64,000 nt of DNA from Amycolatopsis orientalis DSM 40040 = KCTC 9412. GTDB taxonomy: Bacteria; Actinomycetota; Actinomycetes; Mycobacteriales; Pseudonocardiaceae. Each line of letters opens with the position of its first letter. Position 1 is the first letter of the stretch. Below the pieces are notes generated by a model, which worked only from the letters and a program-made list of their open reading frames with translations, made no database searches and was not told where the DNA came from. The translations under genes and the position numbers were made by a program. Where the stretch lies: NCBI RefSeq assembly GCF_000478275.1, contig NZ_ASJB01000030.1, positions 62,001 through 126,000 on the forward strand. The letters are read 5' to 3'. Below are positions 29,301 to 36,303 of this stretch, piece after piece.

Positions 29301-30530
29301 ATCGCCCAGTGAGAACGGCGGTGCCTCGGTCAGCGGGCGGGGAAGTTCGAACCGGCCACCACCGGCGTTGCGCCAGACCCGTTGCGCGGTACCGAGTTCG
29401 ATGATGTCCGGCAGCCCGATCCCGCGCAGGTCGACCAGGTCGAGACCCGGCTCGCTCAACGACGCGGTCGGCAGGCCCGGCCCGGTCACCGCGGTGCACC
29501 GGCGACCGGCCGGGTCGAAGGCGGAGTATCGGAACGTCAGCGGCGGCAGGTGCTCCCGCGCCGGGTCCGGTCCCGGCGGCACACCCTGATCGTCGATGCC
29601 GACGACGTCGACCTGGGTCAGCAGCGAAGCCCCGGTGAACGCGGCCTGCCGGTAGCCGAACCGGTATTCGCGGAGGGCGCGGGCGACGCCGTCGACGGCG
29701 TGCGTGCTCACCCGGGCGGTACGGCAGCGCAGGGACGTCCGCACCTCGAACCCTGACCGGTGGCCGGAGAACGGGTCCGGCCGCGGTTCGTAGTCGAAGT
29801 CCACCTGGACGAGGAACGACGGTGCGGCACGGTCGCCGTAGTCCGCGTAGGAGATCCGGGCGATCAGCGGCTGGTCCCACTGATGCCCGGGTTCCCGGCC
29901 CTGATCGCGCAGGTACTCGTACTGGATGACGTTGCCGAGCGCGTCCTGGGTGCGCGTGATCCGCCAGCCGAACACCCGGCCAGGAGCGGCCGGATCGGCC
30001 ACCACCGCCGGGTCGCGCCAGGCCGCGTCCGCACCATCAGGACGGGGAGTGCCGTACCGGCTGAGCAGGCCGTCCTTGCCGCGGACCTCCCAGTAATCCC
30101 GGGAGGCGTCCCGGACGTGCTCGATCCGCGCGAACAGGCCCTCTGTCCGCGGCTGGTAACGGACCCGCCCCGGATAGCTGCCCGCGACCGGGACCAGATC
30201 CTCCGCGCCCGAGAGCACGAAGACATCGGCCCGGTCACCGCCGGCGTCGGCGTACCGTGGTATCCCCCGTGACGTCTTGCGGGACACTCCCGGCAGGCTC
30301 AACTGCCAGCCCAGCCCGAACGGCCCGTTCCCCTCGCCGGTGCTGTACCCCAAGGACAGCGCCGGCTGAAGTCCCGACCGGCCGGCCGGAACCACGATCG
30401 GCACCGAGAAGTTACCCGTGCCGGTGAACAGATCCGCGGAGAACTTCTCCCCCACCCCACTGACCGCGCCGCCGCCCTTCGGCAGCGAGATCGCCGCACC
30501 CTCGACGGCGGAATCCGTCCCCATGCCCAC
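23319..30530 (-). CDS. TcB-TcC fusion: SpvB/Rhs toxin cocoon with C-terminal toxin
   Basis: GTG 30530 has GGAGG six bases upstream; the frame is open further back but without support. 2403 aa. An SpvB-type N-terminus (about 15-150; VSGVGEKFSADLFTGTGNFS, GPFGLGWQLSLPGV) leads to VCBS/FG-GAP repeats (about 415-600; GDGRPDLV, GDGLTDVL, GDGMQDIV, GDGAADLVYVD), which form the TcB propeller. The TcB middle region comes next, then many YD/Rhs repeats. The Rhs core (YRFTGKERDEESGLNHHGARY, about 2035-2057) and its end DPIGASGGVNQYLYAAANP mark the self-cleaving boundary of the cocoon. The last roughly 305 residues (from about 2097) are the variable toxin: a Lys-rich helical part, a hydrophobic Gly-rich segment (LAASVGGGALAATMLA, VVVGGVVVAGAVIGYAGA) and a Pro-rich tail. 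Known: B and C encapsulate the toxin and dock on TcA. Here B and C are one polypeptide. Confidence 0.9.
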   Translation of the reverse strand: MGMGTDSAVEGAAISLPKGGGAVSGVGEKFSADLFTGTGNFSVPIVVPAGRSGLQPALSLGYSTGEGNGPFGLGWQLSLPGVSRKTSRGIPRYADAGGDRADVFVLSGAEDLVPVAGSYPGRVRYQPRTEGLFARIEHVRDASRDYWEVRGKDGLLSRYGTPRPDGADAAWRDPAVVADPAAPGRVFGWRITRTQDALGNVIQYEYLRDQGREPGHQWDQPLIARISYADYGDRAAPSFLVQVDFDYEPRPDPFSGHRSGFEVRTSLRCRTARVSTHAVDGVARALREYRFGYRQAAFTGASLLTQVDVVGIDDQGVPPGPDPAREHLPPLTFRYSAFDPAGRRCTAVTGPGLPTASLSEPGLDLVDLRGIGLPDIIELGTAQRVWRNAGGGRFELPRPLTEAPPFSLGDPGVRFMDADGDGRPDLVVSTAARGGHGSGVTAGFFPMTFGSGWSRRSFQPYRQSPSVSLAEPNVKLVDLDGDGLTDVLRSGSRLECWFNDPDPRLAWRRTAVGNGTTPQVDLADPRVRLADMTGDGMQDIVLLRNGNIAYWPNLGYGRWGAKVTMRGAPRLPDGFDPLRVLLGDVDGDGAADLVYVDRERVLLWGNQSGNAWTEAPVTIAGTPSVTDTDAPRLSDLYGTGMAGLLFSRSAGGPGRTHLRFLDFSGGVKPHLLEEMDNNLGATTKVTYRPSSQEYLRDQADPATRWRTTLPFPVQVVSHVEVTDAISGGRLTTEYRYHHGYWDGVEREFRGFAMVEHFDTETFAPAGQPVHYSPPTLTKSWFHAGPVAAVEAGDWTELDLRHEYSNLDTPMLSRPPEQAAFLAGLPRIARRAALRTLRGRLLRTELYARDGTDRENRPYTVSETISGVREESPSGTPRERIFFPFGLGSRTTQWERGDEPMTRFTFPAGYDAYGFPTGQIAIAVPRGRDPMSAVAAASPYLATYSTTEYARRDDAGHYLIDRVARATGYEVVNDGRLAVEDLRDAILTGAGVSLRVTGHSRTYYDGDAFAGLPLGVLGDHGLPMRAESLAFTEGFLDTLYRADDPAKVGPRPVYLAPGGATAWPAEYPQEFRDLLPPLAGYVSYRDGEVPGSPGGYYVTSARHRYDLQVPGRVPRGLPVASLDPLGAQSRVDYDQHDLLPVRAVDAAGLATVASNDYRVLQPFTVTDVNGNTSSVTFSPAGLVTAHYVRGKNGEGDRDAPSTRMSYDLLAFAERGVPVSVRSARRVHHDTETAVGAAEREQVIVSVEYSDGFGRMLQTRSQAEDTLFGLPAFGGGVIPADLSAPVGDTAGRTRAAADPDNVIVSGWQIHDNKGHVVRKYEPFFSTGYDYAPPLDVQFGQSATMFHDPRGHVVRTLNPDGSQQRVVFGIPVELSDPDRVVPTPWETYTYDVNDNAGRTHPTESQPYAEHWNTPASTEVDALGRTVRAVARNGPAAATWFTTRSAYDIQGNLVSITDALGREAFRYTYDLANRRWRMDGIDTGRRDCVLDPLARPVESRDGKGALNLGVFDVLHRPTRAWARDDAAGVVTLRQRIDYGDAGTPTQPAADRAAARVRNLLGHQASHHDEAGLVTVDLLDFKGNTLQATRRVIADAPVLATYEAAKTTGWRVAPFRVDWTPAAGQTQDQRDAALLETGRYVTTTAYDALNRVTRHAFPADVEGKRRELRPTYNRAGGLDQVRLDDTLHVQRIAYDAKGQRALIAYGNGVMTRYTHDPRTFRLTRLRTEPYLAADANTYHPQGTVLQDYGYEYDLAGNILIVHDRTPGSGIRNNPEALAATDPRLRALLGSGDALDRRFGYDPIYRLLTATGREHQAPPAGDPWIDPPRGTDITKAQAYLETYRYDAVGSVRQLAHAGTGGFTRDFTVETGSNRLKRMTIGTTPYDYTFDANGNLTAETSTRHFTWNHGDQLSTFATQTAGAEPSVHAHYLYDAEGRRVKKLVRRQGGAVEVTHYVSETFEHHRWTGTPNGQNNHVHVMDDHQRIAIVRIGVAHPDDRGPATAFHLADHLGSSTAVLDGTGALTNREEYTPYGETSFGSFTRKRYRFTGKERDEESGLNHHGARYAMVWSARWISGDPIGASGGVNQYLYAAANPVGFHDPAGTEPEKPKTGGTTGSGEDQRTQSAGQAAVGVKDAAEREVYKAKSRSASRNAVKKIDNLAKTPGNQLDAGVKAWDASKQRNLLREQTRVKLSPGGRAISEALDKSQTWHELVKKYGSPWESYQNAEKIASAAGRSRVWFSRLSRGIGIASAALLVYSVYKGLERVANTPAGQRPGVVGEEAGGIGVGLAASVGGGALAATMLATAPAWVVVGGVVVAGAVIGYAGAKLGSWIGGAIGRIWDSPVATVPHVELTMPEEHIGPVVQTAHDDPPPPPPSPEHTSSPLMRMRAEPRPSRPLKQPALSVTKGL

Positions 30531-30989
30531 GCCGAACCTCCACTTCCCGCGGAGCCGAACGGCCCCGTCGAGGTTCGCCACTATCGTCGAGGCGGTCGAC
30601 AATCCGTCGACAATCCTCGCGGGGCATGGCCCGGCACAGCGCGCGTCCGGCCGTAACGGGCGAATCCGGGCTCGGCGGGGTGTATGAGGAAACACAGGCC
30701 GAGCACAGGAATGAGCGCGTCGCCGCCGAAGAACATCGCACGATCAAGGGATTCGGCCGTCGCGGGGTTGGGGTAACTCCGTTTGTCCTTGCCGTCACCA
30801 CATCACGGTCCAGCCGGCGAGTTCGACGCACATCAGGGACCGTCCCCCAGTCACCCCTGGCAGGGATCACGCGCGCAAGGACGGCCGCCTGTCGACCACG
30901 AACCACGGGATGGTTGTCTCTCGTCTGGAAACGGACGTAACGGCGGCCCGGACGAGAGAGAACGGAATGACCGGAGAAGGAGACGCGCG
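30531..30989. promoter_or_regulatory. Divergent promoter region of the toxin genes and the AAA/TPR operon
   Basis: These 459 bp separate the divergent starts at 30530 (minus) and 30990 (plus). An exact tandem 11-bp repeat, GTCGACAATCC, occupies 30595-30605 and 30606-30616, about 65-85 bp upstream of the toxin start. Adjacent same-face repeats one helical turn apart are typical of activator or repressor sites. The plus-strand ribosome site AGAAGGAG (about 30975-30982) belongs to the AAA gene. I do not see reliable -35/-10 boxes. Confidence 0.5.
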
Positions 30990-32165
30990 GTGAACGGTGA
31001 CGGCTTCATCGAGGTGATCGCACGCGAAGTGGAGGCCGACCCCGGCAATCTGGCTCTGCGCGAGGATTTCATCACGCTCCTGCTGGAGCAGGACCCGGAC
31101 CGCGCCGCCGCCGAAGTGATGGCGTTCGAGGCACACGGCGGTGATCCGGCGCGGATCCGCTTGCTTCGCGCCCGGCTGATGGCAGCGCGGTTGCGGACCT
31201 CGAACCCGCCGCCCGCCGAGACCGTGACAAGCCCGGCCGACGAGGACCGGCAGGACGAGAGCGCCGCCGCTTCGGCGTCGCTGTGGGACGCTGAACGCCC
31301 AGCGGTGACGCTGGCCGACGTCGCGGGACTCGCCGAGGTCAAACGGCACCTCGACACCGCGTTTCTCGCTCCGCTGCGCAATCCCAGGCTGGCGGCGGCG
31401 TTCGGGCAGAAGCCGGGCGGATCGCTGCTGATGTACGGCCCACCTGGTTGCGGCAAGACGTACGTCGCCAGGGCGATCGCCGGCGATCTCGGCGCGTCCT
31501 TCATCCACGTGACCCTCGCGGACCTGCTCAGCAAGTGGATCGGGGAGAGCGAGAAGGCGATCCAGAGCGTGTTCCGGCACGCACGCGCGGCAGCACCGTG
31601 CGTGATCTTCTTCGACGAGTTCGACGCGCTCGGCGGACGGCGCACCTCCGGTGGCGGCGGGTCTCACTCGATGCGGATGCTCGTCACTCAGCTGTTGGAG
31701 GAGCTCGACGGCGTGGCCGGCGCGAACGACGGGGTCTACTTCCTCGCCGCGACGAACCGGCCGTGGGACATCGACACCGCCCTGCGCCGGCCGGGCCGGA
31801 TCGACAAGACGGTGCTGGTGCTGCCACCGGACGCGGTCGCCAGGGCGGCGATCGTCCAAGGCGCGCTGGACGGCAAGCCTGCCGACGACGTCGATGTCGT
31901 GGCCGTCGCGGCGGCGACCGAAGGGTTCTCCGGTGCCGATCTCAGCCACCTGACGACCACCGTGTTGCAGCAGGCGATGGTCGAGTCGATGAGCAAGGGC
32001 GAGCTGGTGCCGGTCACCACCGGCGCGCTGCTGGCCGCCGTCGGTGGCATCACCCCGTCCACGACGTCCTGGTTCGACCAGGTGGCGCCGGTGCTGGAGT
32101 TCGGCGTCGACGACGGCACCTTCGACCAGCTCCGGGCGTACCGGGTCAAGCGAGGAATGCGATGA
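30990..32165 (+). CDS. AAA+ ATPase of the Tc locus
   Basis: GTG 30990 has AGAAGGAG upstream. 391 aa. Residues 1-70 are helical and TPR-like (ALREDFITLLLEQDPDRAA, RIRLLRARLMAARL), then an acidic linker. The AAA domain holds VTLADVAGLAEVKRHLD, Walker A GPPGCGKT (about 150-157), an aromatic pore-loop segment SKWIGESEKAI as in CDC48/spastin-type remodellers, Walker B VIFFDEFDA (about 205-213), sensor-1 AATNRPW, arginine finger RRPGRID and a C-terminal lid (GFSGADLSHLTT). It overlaps the next start by four bases. AAA+ ATPases of this class unfold or remodel proteins. ATPases also accompany extracellular contractile injection systems, so a role in folding, loading or release of the Tc toxin is a reasonable inference. 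Confidence 0.85.
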   Translation: MNGDGFIEVIAREVEADPGNLALREDFITLLLEQDPDRAAAEVMAFEAHGGDPARIRLLRARLMAARLRTSNPPPAETVTSPADEDRQDESAAASASLWDAERPAVTLADVAGLAEVKRHLDTAFLAPLRNPRLAAAFGQKPGGSLLMYGPPGCGKTYVARAIAGDLGASFIHVTLADLLSKWIGESEKAIQSVFRHARAAAPCVIFFDEFDALGGRRTSGGGGSHSMRMLVTQLLEELDGVAGANDGVYFLAATNRPWDIDTALRRPGRIDKTVLVLPPDAVARAAIVQGALDGKPADDVDVVAVAAATEGFSGADLSHLTTTVLQQAMVESMSKGELVPVTTGALLAAVGGITPSTTSWFDQVAPVLEFGVDDGTFDQLRAYRVKRGMR

Positions 32166-33892
32166 GCGACGCCGATACCTTGGAGCGCACCCTGGACCTG
32201 GCCTGGAACCTCCTCGAAGCGCAGCCGACGCATCCCAGGGTCGCCGAGCTGGCACTGCAGGTTCTCGCGGCCCAGCCGGAGCGGAGCAGCGCGTCGATGG
32301 TGCTCGCCTATCACCGTGAGTCCTGCGGCGACGCGGACGAGGCGCGGCGTCTCTACGTTCGGATAGCCGGTCGCCGCGACGGCCAGTTCCTCTGGGCCGC
32401 GCGTGCGCTTCGGCGGATGGCGGCGGCCGAGCATGATCATGCCGAGGCGCTGCGGTGGGCGCATATCGTGCTGGCCGAGGAGCAAGAGGACTGGGACGAC
32501 TGGATGCAGCTGGGCTCCGCCCGGGCACTCTCCGGGGAGCACGAGGACGGGTGGCGTCAACTCGACGAAGCGGTGGCACTGTGTTCACGGAAGACGCCGG
32601 ACAAGCTCCCCAAAGCGCTGGGGAAACGCGCGGAGTACCTGCTGGAGAGCCTCGCACCACCCGACCGGTTCATCGCCGCGGCCGAGGAGGCCATCCGGGC
32701 CGACGCGGCGGACTCCTGGATCGCGCTGATGCTCGGCTGGTCCTACCTGGTGCAATACCGGTTCGACGACGCCGAACAACTCGGTCTGCGGCTGCTGCGC
32801 GAGGATCCGACCGAAGAGCTGGCGCAGAGCCTGGTGGAGACGGCCAGGACGATGCTGCGGATCGTCGAGAACGCACAGGACAAGGACATCAGCCTGGCGG
32901 ACATCCGCCGCACCGGTGCGATCGAGATGGCGTGGCAGCGACTCCGCGACCGGAAGCTCGGCATCGACCTGGCCTCCGCGCTGGCGGCGTTGGAGGAGGT
33001 GATGCCCGCCGACCTGCGTGCCACCTTGCGGCCGGGAGCCTCGATCTCGAAGAATCCGGACCGCGACAGGATCGGTTCCCTGGTCGCGGAGGACCTGGTG
33101 GCCTGGCATGACGGCCAGCAGCCCGGCTCCGGCGCCGTCTGGGGCCTGGCCGAGCCGTTCCGCCTGATGTCGGCGGCCGAGATCATCGCCATGGACGCCG
33201 AGATCGATGCCGACCAGGCAGGGCATCCGGACTGGCCGGAGAACGAGGTCTGGGAACAGGTGATGACCGATGACGACGGGACCTACCTGGTCGCCGTCGC
33301 GTTCGGGGCTCTCGTCAAACGCCGGCCCGGACACCCCGACGAGCCGGTCGCCGACTCGATGGCCGGCTGGATCTGGGACCGGGTGGCCGGCTTCGGCGGG
33401 CGGGACCCGCGACCGGCACCCCCGAAGACCAAGACTCTCCCGACCGGGCTGCCATCGGTCTCCGGCACGTCGCTGACCGGCGTCGTCACGACGATGTACG
33501 ACGCGCTGGACACGTCCGAGCAGTCCGCGGCGTACGCAGAACTGCGCGGGCTCTTTCCCAGGCCGTCCATCCGGCGGAGTGTGGTGGGCCCGGTGCCACC
33601 GAGTGCCGACGGCGTCGAGATCATGGTGGTCGACGGGCTGGTGAAGAAAGTCACCGTCGATGTCGGGCTCTGCCCGAGCGCCGACCGGGTGATCTCCGGG
33701 CTCGACCTCGCCGGGTATCGCCATGTGGCGGACGACTACCTGCGGGCGAACGGCGCGCTAGCGCGGGACAGCTGGGTGAACCGCGCCAACGGCGAGGTCA
33801 CGGTCAACTACGACCTCGCCGGGCATCGGCTCGGTTTGGTGTGGGGGTCGGGGAAACTCGTTCGGATCATCGTGGCCGCCGCCGATAGCTGA
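32162..33892 (+). CDS. TPR protein coupled to the Tc-locus ATPase
   Basis: A 576-aa protein. ATG 32162 overlaps the ATPase stop (ATGA), so translation is very probably coupled and the products probably interact. Residues of about 1-240 are TPR-like pairs (DLAWNLLEAQPTHPRVAELAL, QLGSARALSGEHEDGWRQL, MLGWSYLVQYRFDDAEQLGL). A middle domain (about 260-440) with EVMPADLRATLRPG and DLVAWHDGQQPG matches no family I know, and the C-terminal 120 residues (VTTMYDALDTSEQSAAYAELR, ISGLDLAGYRHVADDYLRANG) form another compact unit. No membrane segment or signal peptide is present. Likely an adaptor that brings substrates, perhaps the giant toxin subunits, to the ATPase; that is inference from gene order. 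Confidence 0.75.
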   Translation: MSDADTLERTLDLAWNLLEAQPTHPRVAELALQVLAAQPERSSASMVLAYHRESCGDADEARRLYVRIAGRRDGQFLWAARALRRMAAAEHDHAEALRWAHIVLAEEQEDWDDWMQLGSARALSGEHEDGWRQLDEAVALCSRKTPDKLPKALGKRAEYLLESLAPPDRFIAAAEEAIRADAADSWIALMLGWSYLVQYRFDDAEQLGLRLLREDPTEELAQSLVETARTMLRIVENAQDKDISLADIRRTGAIEMAWQRLRDRKLGIDLASALAALEEVMPADLRATLRPGASISKNPDRDRIGSLVAEDLVAWHDGQQPGSGAVWGLAEPFRLMSAAEIIAMDAEIDADQAGHPDWPENEVWEQVMTDDDGTYLVAVAFGALVKRRPGHPDEPVADSMAGWIWDRVAGFGGRDPRPAPPKTKTLPTGLPSVSGTSLTGVVTTMYDALDTSEQSAAYAELRGLFPRPSIRRSVVGPVPPSADGVEIMVVDGLVKKVTVDVGLCPSADRVISGLDLAGYRHVADDYLRANGALARDSWVNRANGEVTVNYDLAGHRLGLVWGSGKLVRIIVAAADS

Positions 33893-34065
33893 GCAGCGGC
33901 CGGATTTTCCGGAACGGCACGACGGCTCGCCGTCCGGTAATACGATTGATGACGATGACAACGCCGGACCGCCCCGTATGGCGAGCGCACGTGGCTGGTC
34001 GCCCGTCCGGCAGCCCGGGCCAGCTGCGGGAAGGGCGGCGCATCACCGGGCCGGGTACCCGGGGA

Positions 34066-34371
34066 TCACTCGGCTCTTTTCCCGAAAAGAGGCCCCTTCG
34101 TGGCGATCAGCGCGATGCCGAAGATCATCACCGTGATCCCGAAGGAGCAGAGCAGCAGGCCGCCGAGCTTCGCCTCGGTGTCCGTGTCCATTCTGCGCCC
34201 CGAGTGCGAAGAGCCGGCGATGACGGCATCCGGATCGACAATCGCTTGGATCCCGCCGGCCAGCAGGGCGAGCGCGCCAAGGATCAGCACGATTCCGCGG
34301 ATGATGCGCCCGGCGGTACGGCGCGGCGGATCGGCCTGTCGGTCGTGGTCAGTGGCATTGGGCTCTGCCAT
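34066..34371 (-). CDS. Small two-span membrane protein
   Basis: A 101-aa product from ATG 34371 (MAEPNATDHDRQADPPRRTAG). It has a charged N-terminus, one transmembrane span (IIRGIVLILGALALLAGGIQAI), a short outside loop and a second span (LGGLLLCSFGITVMIFGIALIA) with a basic end. No family is recognised; such proteins are common in actinomycetes. The minus frame is open much further upstream, but those residues are antisense to the attachment repeat and are not coding. Confidence 0.55.
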   Translation of the reverse strand: MAEPNATDHDRQADPPRRTAGRIIRGIVLILGALALLAGGIQAIVDPDAVIAGSSHSGRRMDTDTEAKLGGLLLCSFGITVMIFGIALIATKGPLFGKRAE

Positions 34372-34614
34372 GGACCGCAAGATATCAGTGGCCGACCGGT
34401 AGACCCCGGTTGCCGCAAGCCGGCCGCTCAGTCCTCGAAATGGCGACACCCGGGAACGAAGCGCTCGTAGTCGAAGACCATCTCGAATGGCGGACATCGC
34501 GTGGCGGGCCGCCGAATGAGCGGCAGTTTGCCCTTCATCGCTTCCCCGGCGTCCCGCACGTCCGCCCATCGCGCACTGGCTGATTCGCCGCGAGCAGAGA
34601 GAAAGGGAAGATTG

Positions 34615-34797
34615 ATGGTCACACTTGTCGGCGTGGCACTGGCGTTGAGCGGCACTCTCCTGGTCACCCCGTCGGCACAGGCCGCGACGGCACGGAACGG
34701 CGTCTGCGAAGACGGCGAGTTCTGCTTGTACTACAACAGCAATCAGCACGGAAGAGGTCACTGGTTCAATCCCAGTATCGCGCACCACCTGTTTTAG
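34615..34797 (+). pseudogene. Peptidase inhibitor I36-like gene truncated by the right attachment repeat
   Basis: ATG 34615 has AGGGAAG upstream. A signal peptide (VGVALALSGTLLVTPSAQAA) leads into NGVCEDGEFCLYYNSNQHG, the start of a secreted peptidase-inhibitor I36-type domain with its Cys pair. At 34747 the DNA switches to the tRNA-Val repeat, and the last residues (HGRGHWFNPSIAHHLF) are translated from tRNA sequence. The normal protein would continue for about 60 more residues. An element insertion or excision has replaced the 3' part; it is probably non-functional, though still a readable secreted peptide. Confidence 0.65.
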
Positions 34798-34847
34798 CAG
34801 GTCAGAAGCCCTGCTCCTCCTCGGAGGGGCAGCGCTTCAGTCGTCCA
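34747..34847 (+). repeat. Right attachment-type direct repeat (tRNA-Val 3' end)
   Basis: The same orientation as 17487-17587. 34747-34787 is identical to the left copy and ends exactly at the tRNA CCA. The following 60 bp, including the tRNA terminator hairpin, are about 88% identical. Only the last three bases of the anticodon loop are present, so this copy breaks within the loop. Taken with the left copy, it bounds the Tc-toxin segment. Confidence 0.8.
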
Positions 34848-35110
34848 ATGGCTCTCGGAGCTGCCTTGCCGAACCTGGCAGCAGGTACGGGAACCACTCC
34901 CCCAGCTTCGGGTTTCGAGCGCTTGCAGAAGCTGGCGGCGCATCAGCGGGGTCCCGTGGTCGTAGATGCCTTCATCTTCTGACCCGATCGTGCTCCGCGT
35001 GCGACCGCGTGTGCTCGACCGCTGCGGCAACAGATGGTTGTCCGGAAAGGACCGGTACCAGCGTCGTCGACTCCAGTCGCGGACCGACCGCGGGCCATTC
35101 GCACGACCGG

Positions 35111-35998
35111 TCAGCGCATGGCCTCGATCACCTTGCCGAAGGCTTCCATCGCCGGTTCCATCACCGTGATGTAGTTGATCCCGTACACCTCACGGTTCTC
35201 CCGGAGCTGTTCGGCGATCTGCCGCGGCGTTCCGATCGACACCGTCGGAGCGGCGAGAATCTGTTCGTCGTCCAGGTGCGGCGCGAAACGGCGGACCTGA
35301 TCGAGCGCGGACCTCCGGTCCTTGGTGATCACGGTCGCCTTGGACAGGATGTTGTATTCGATCTCATCGGCCCGGGAACCGGCCGCGCGGCGCGCGAACT
35401 CGGCCCGCTCCACCATTTCCTCGGCGGGTGCGATGACCATCCGCCCGTACTCCGGGCGGTACTGGGCACCGACGAAACTGATGATCTCCGCGTTCCGCGC
35501 CGCCAGCCGCAGCACACGATCGCCATGCCCTCCGACCAGGATCGGAGGATGCGGCCGCTGCACCGACTTCGGGTGCTCCGGGTCGGAGAGGAGGCGCTGC
35601 AGCTCGCCGATCGTCGTCTCCAGGCGGTCCACCCGGCTGCCCGGGGTACCGAAGGGAATCCCCGTCTTCTGGAATTCCCATTCGACATAGCCTGTGCCCA
35701 GCCCGAGTTCGAGCCGGCCTTCCACGAACTGATCCACCGTGACCACGTCCCGGGCCAGCAGCGTCGGATTGTGGAAACTGGTGTTCAGGACGTAGATACC
35801 GATCCTCGGCCGCTCCGTCGCTTCCGCCGCGAGGATCACGGAGGGAAAGGGAGACGGGAGGTTCACGTGCTCACAGGCAGACACGACGTCGTAGTCGAGT
35901 TCTTCCGCGCGGCGGCACTTGGCCACCCACTCCGCCCGGGAACACGCCTCGGACACCAGAACGACGCCGAACCGAAACGGCGCACGTGGCGCACTCAT
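35111..35998 (-). CDS. LLM-class F420-dependent oxidoreductase
   Basis: ATG 35998 has GGAG upstream; 295 aa, normal for the family. The luciferase-like (TIM-barrel) signature is clear: FGVVLVSEACSRAEW, YDVVSACEHVNLPSPFPS, GRLELGLGTGYVEWEF, PHPPILVGGHGDRVLRLAARNAEI and GTPRQIAEQLRENRE near the end. The family uses cofactor F420 (or FMN) for hydride transfer; the best match is to the F420-dependent group typical of mycobacteria and relatives (TIGR03621-like). The substrate is not predictable. It stands alone as a minus-strand gene just outside the island's right end, so it is probably native chromosome. Confidence 0.85.
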   Translation of the reverse strand: MSAPRAPFRFGVVLVSEACSRAEWVAKCRRAEELDYDVVSACEHVNLPSPFPSVILAAEATERPRIGIYVLNTSFHNPTLLARDVVTVDQFVEGRLELGLGTGYVEWEFQKTGIPFGTPGSRVDRLETTIGELQRLLSDPEHPKSVQRPHPPILVGGHGDRVLRLAARNAEIISFVGAQYRPEYGRMVIAPAEEMVERAEFARRAAGSRADEIEYNILSKATVITKDRRSALDQVRRFAPHLDDEQILAAPTVSIGTPRQIAEQLRENREVYGINYITVMEPAMEAFGKVIEAMR

Positions 35999-36191
35999 GT
36001 CGTCTCCTGCCTGCCGGTCACCACTGCCGCCGGAAAGCTCATCGTAACCGCCGAACGCACATCTCCCGAAGCGCGAAATGTACGAACTTTCAGTAATTTT
36101 TGCGCAATCCACACATGTCAGCGCTGCCACCGGCGAGCGGCACGACCGGGCGGCGTGGGCTGGTCCAGCCGCCTGCCCGGGGGCCTCGTTG

Positions 36192-36206
36192 CGGCATGAG
36201 CGTGCG
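36192..36206 (+). repeat. Dispersed short repeat, copy 1
   Basis: CGGCATGAGCGTGCG, the full form of a repeat found at least nine times between 36.2 and 42.7 kb. This copy lies in the 305-bp space between the LLM gene and the gene at 36304, where I see no other feature. Confidence 0.55.
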
Positions 36207-36303
36207 CTGCCCGCGTCGACGGGTCGGCGAGGGTGCAAGCCTCTCTTGTCGCCATCTCCGAATGGGTACGTAGGACGTCTTGGGAGATGGCAAGCTGTGA
36301 TCT

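Noticed and set aside
24186-29312. A 1708-codon open frame on the plus strand opposite the TcB-TcC gene
   Set aside because: It is the antisense shadow of the GC-rich toxin gene: Arg/Gly/Pro/Val-rich without domains, while the minus strand shows SpvB, VCBS and Rhs domains.
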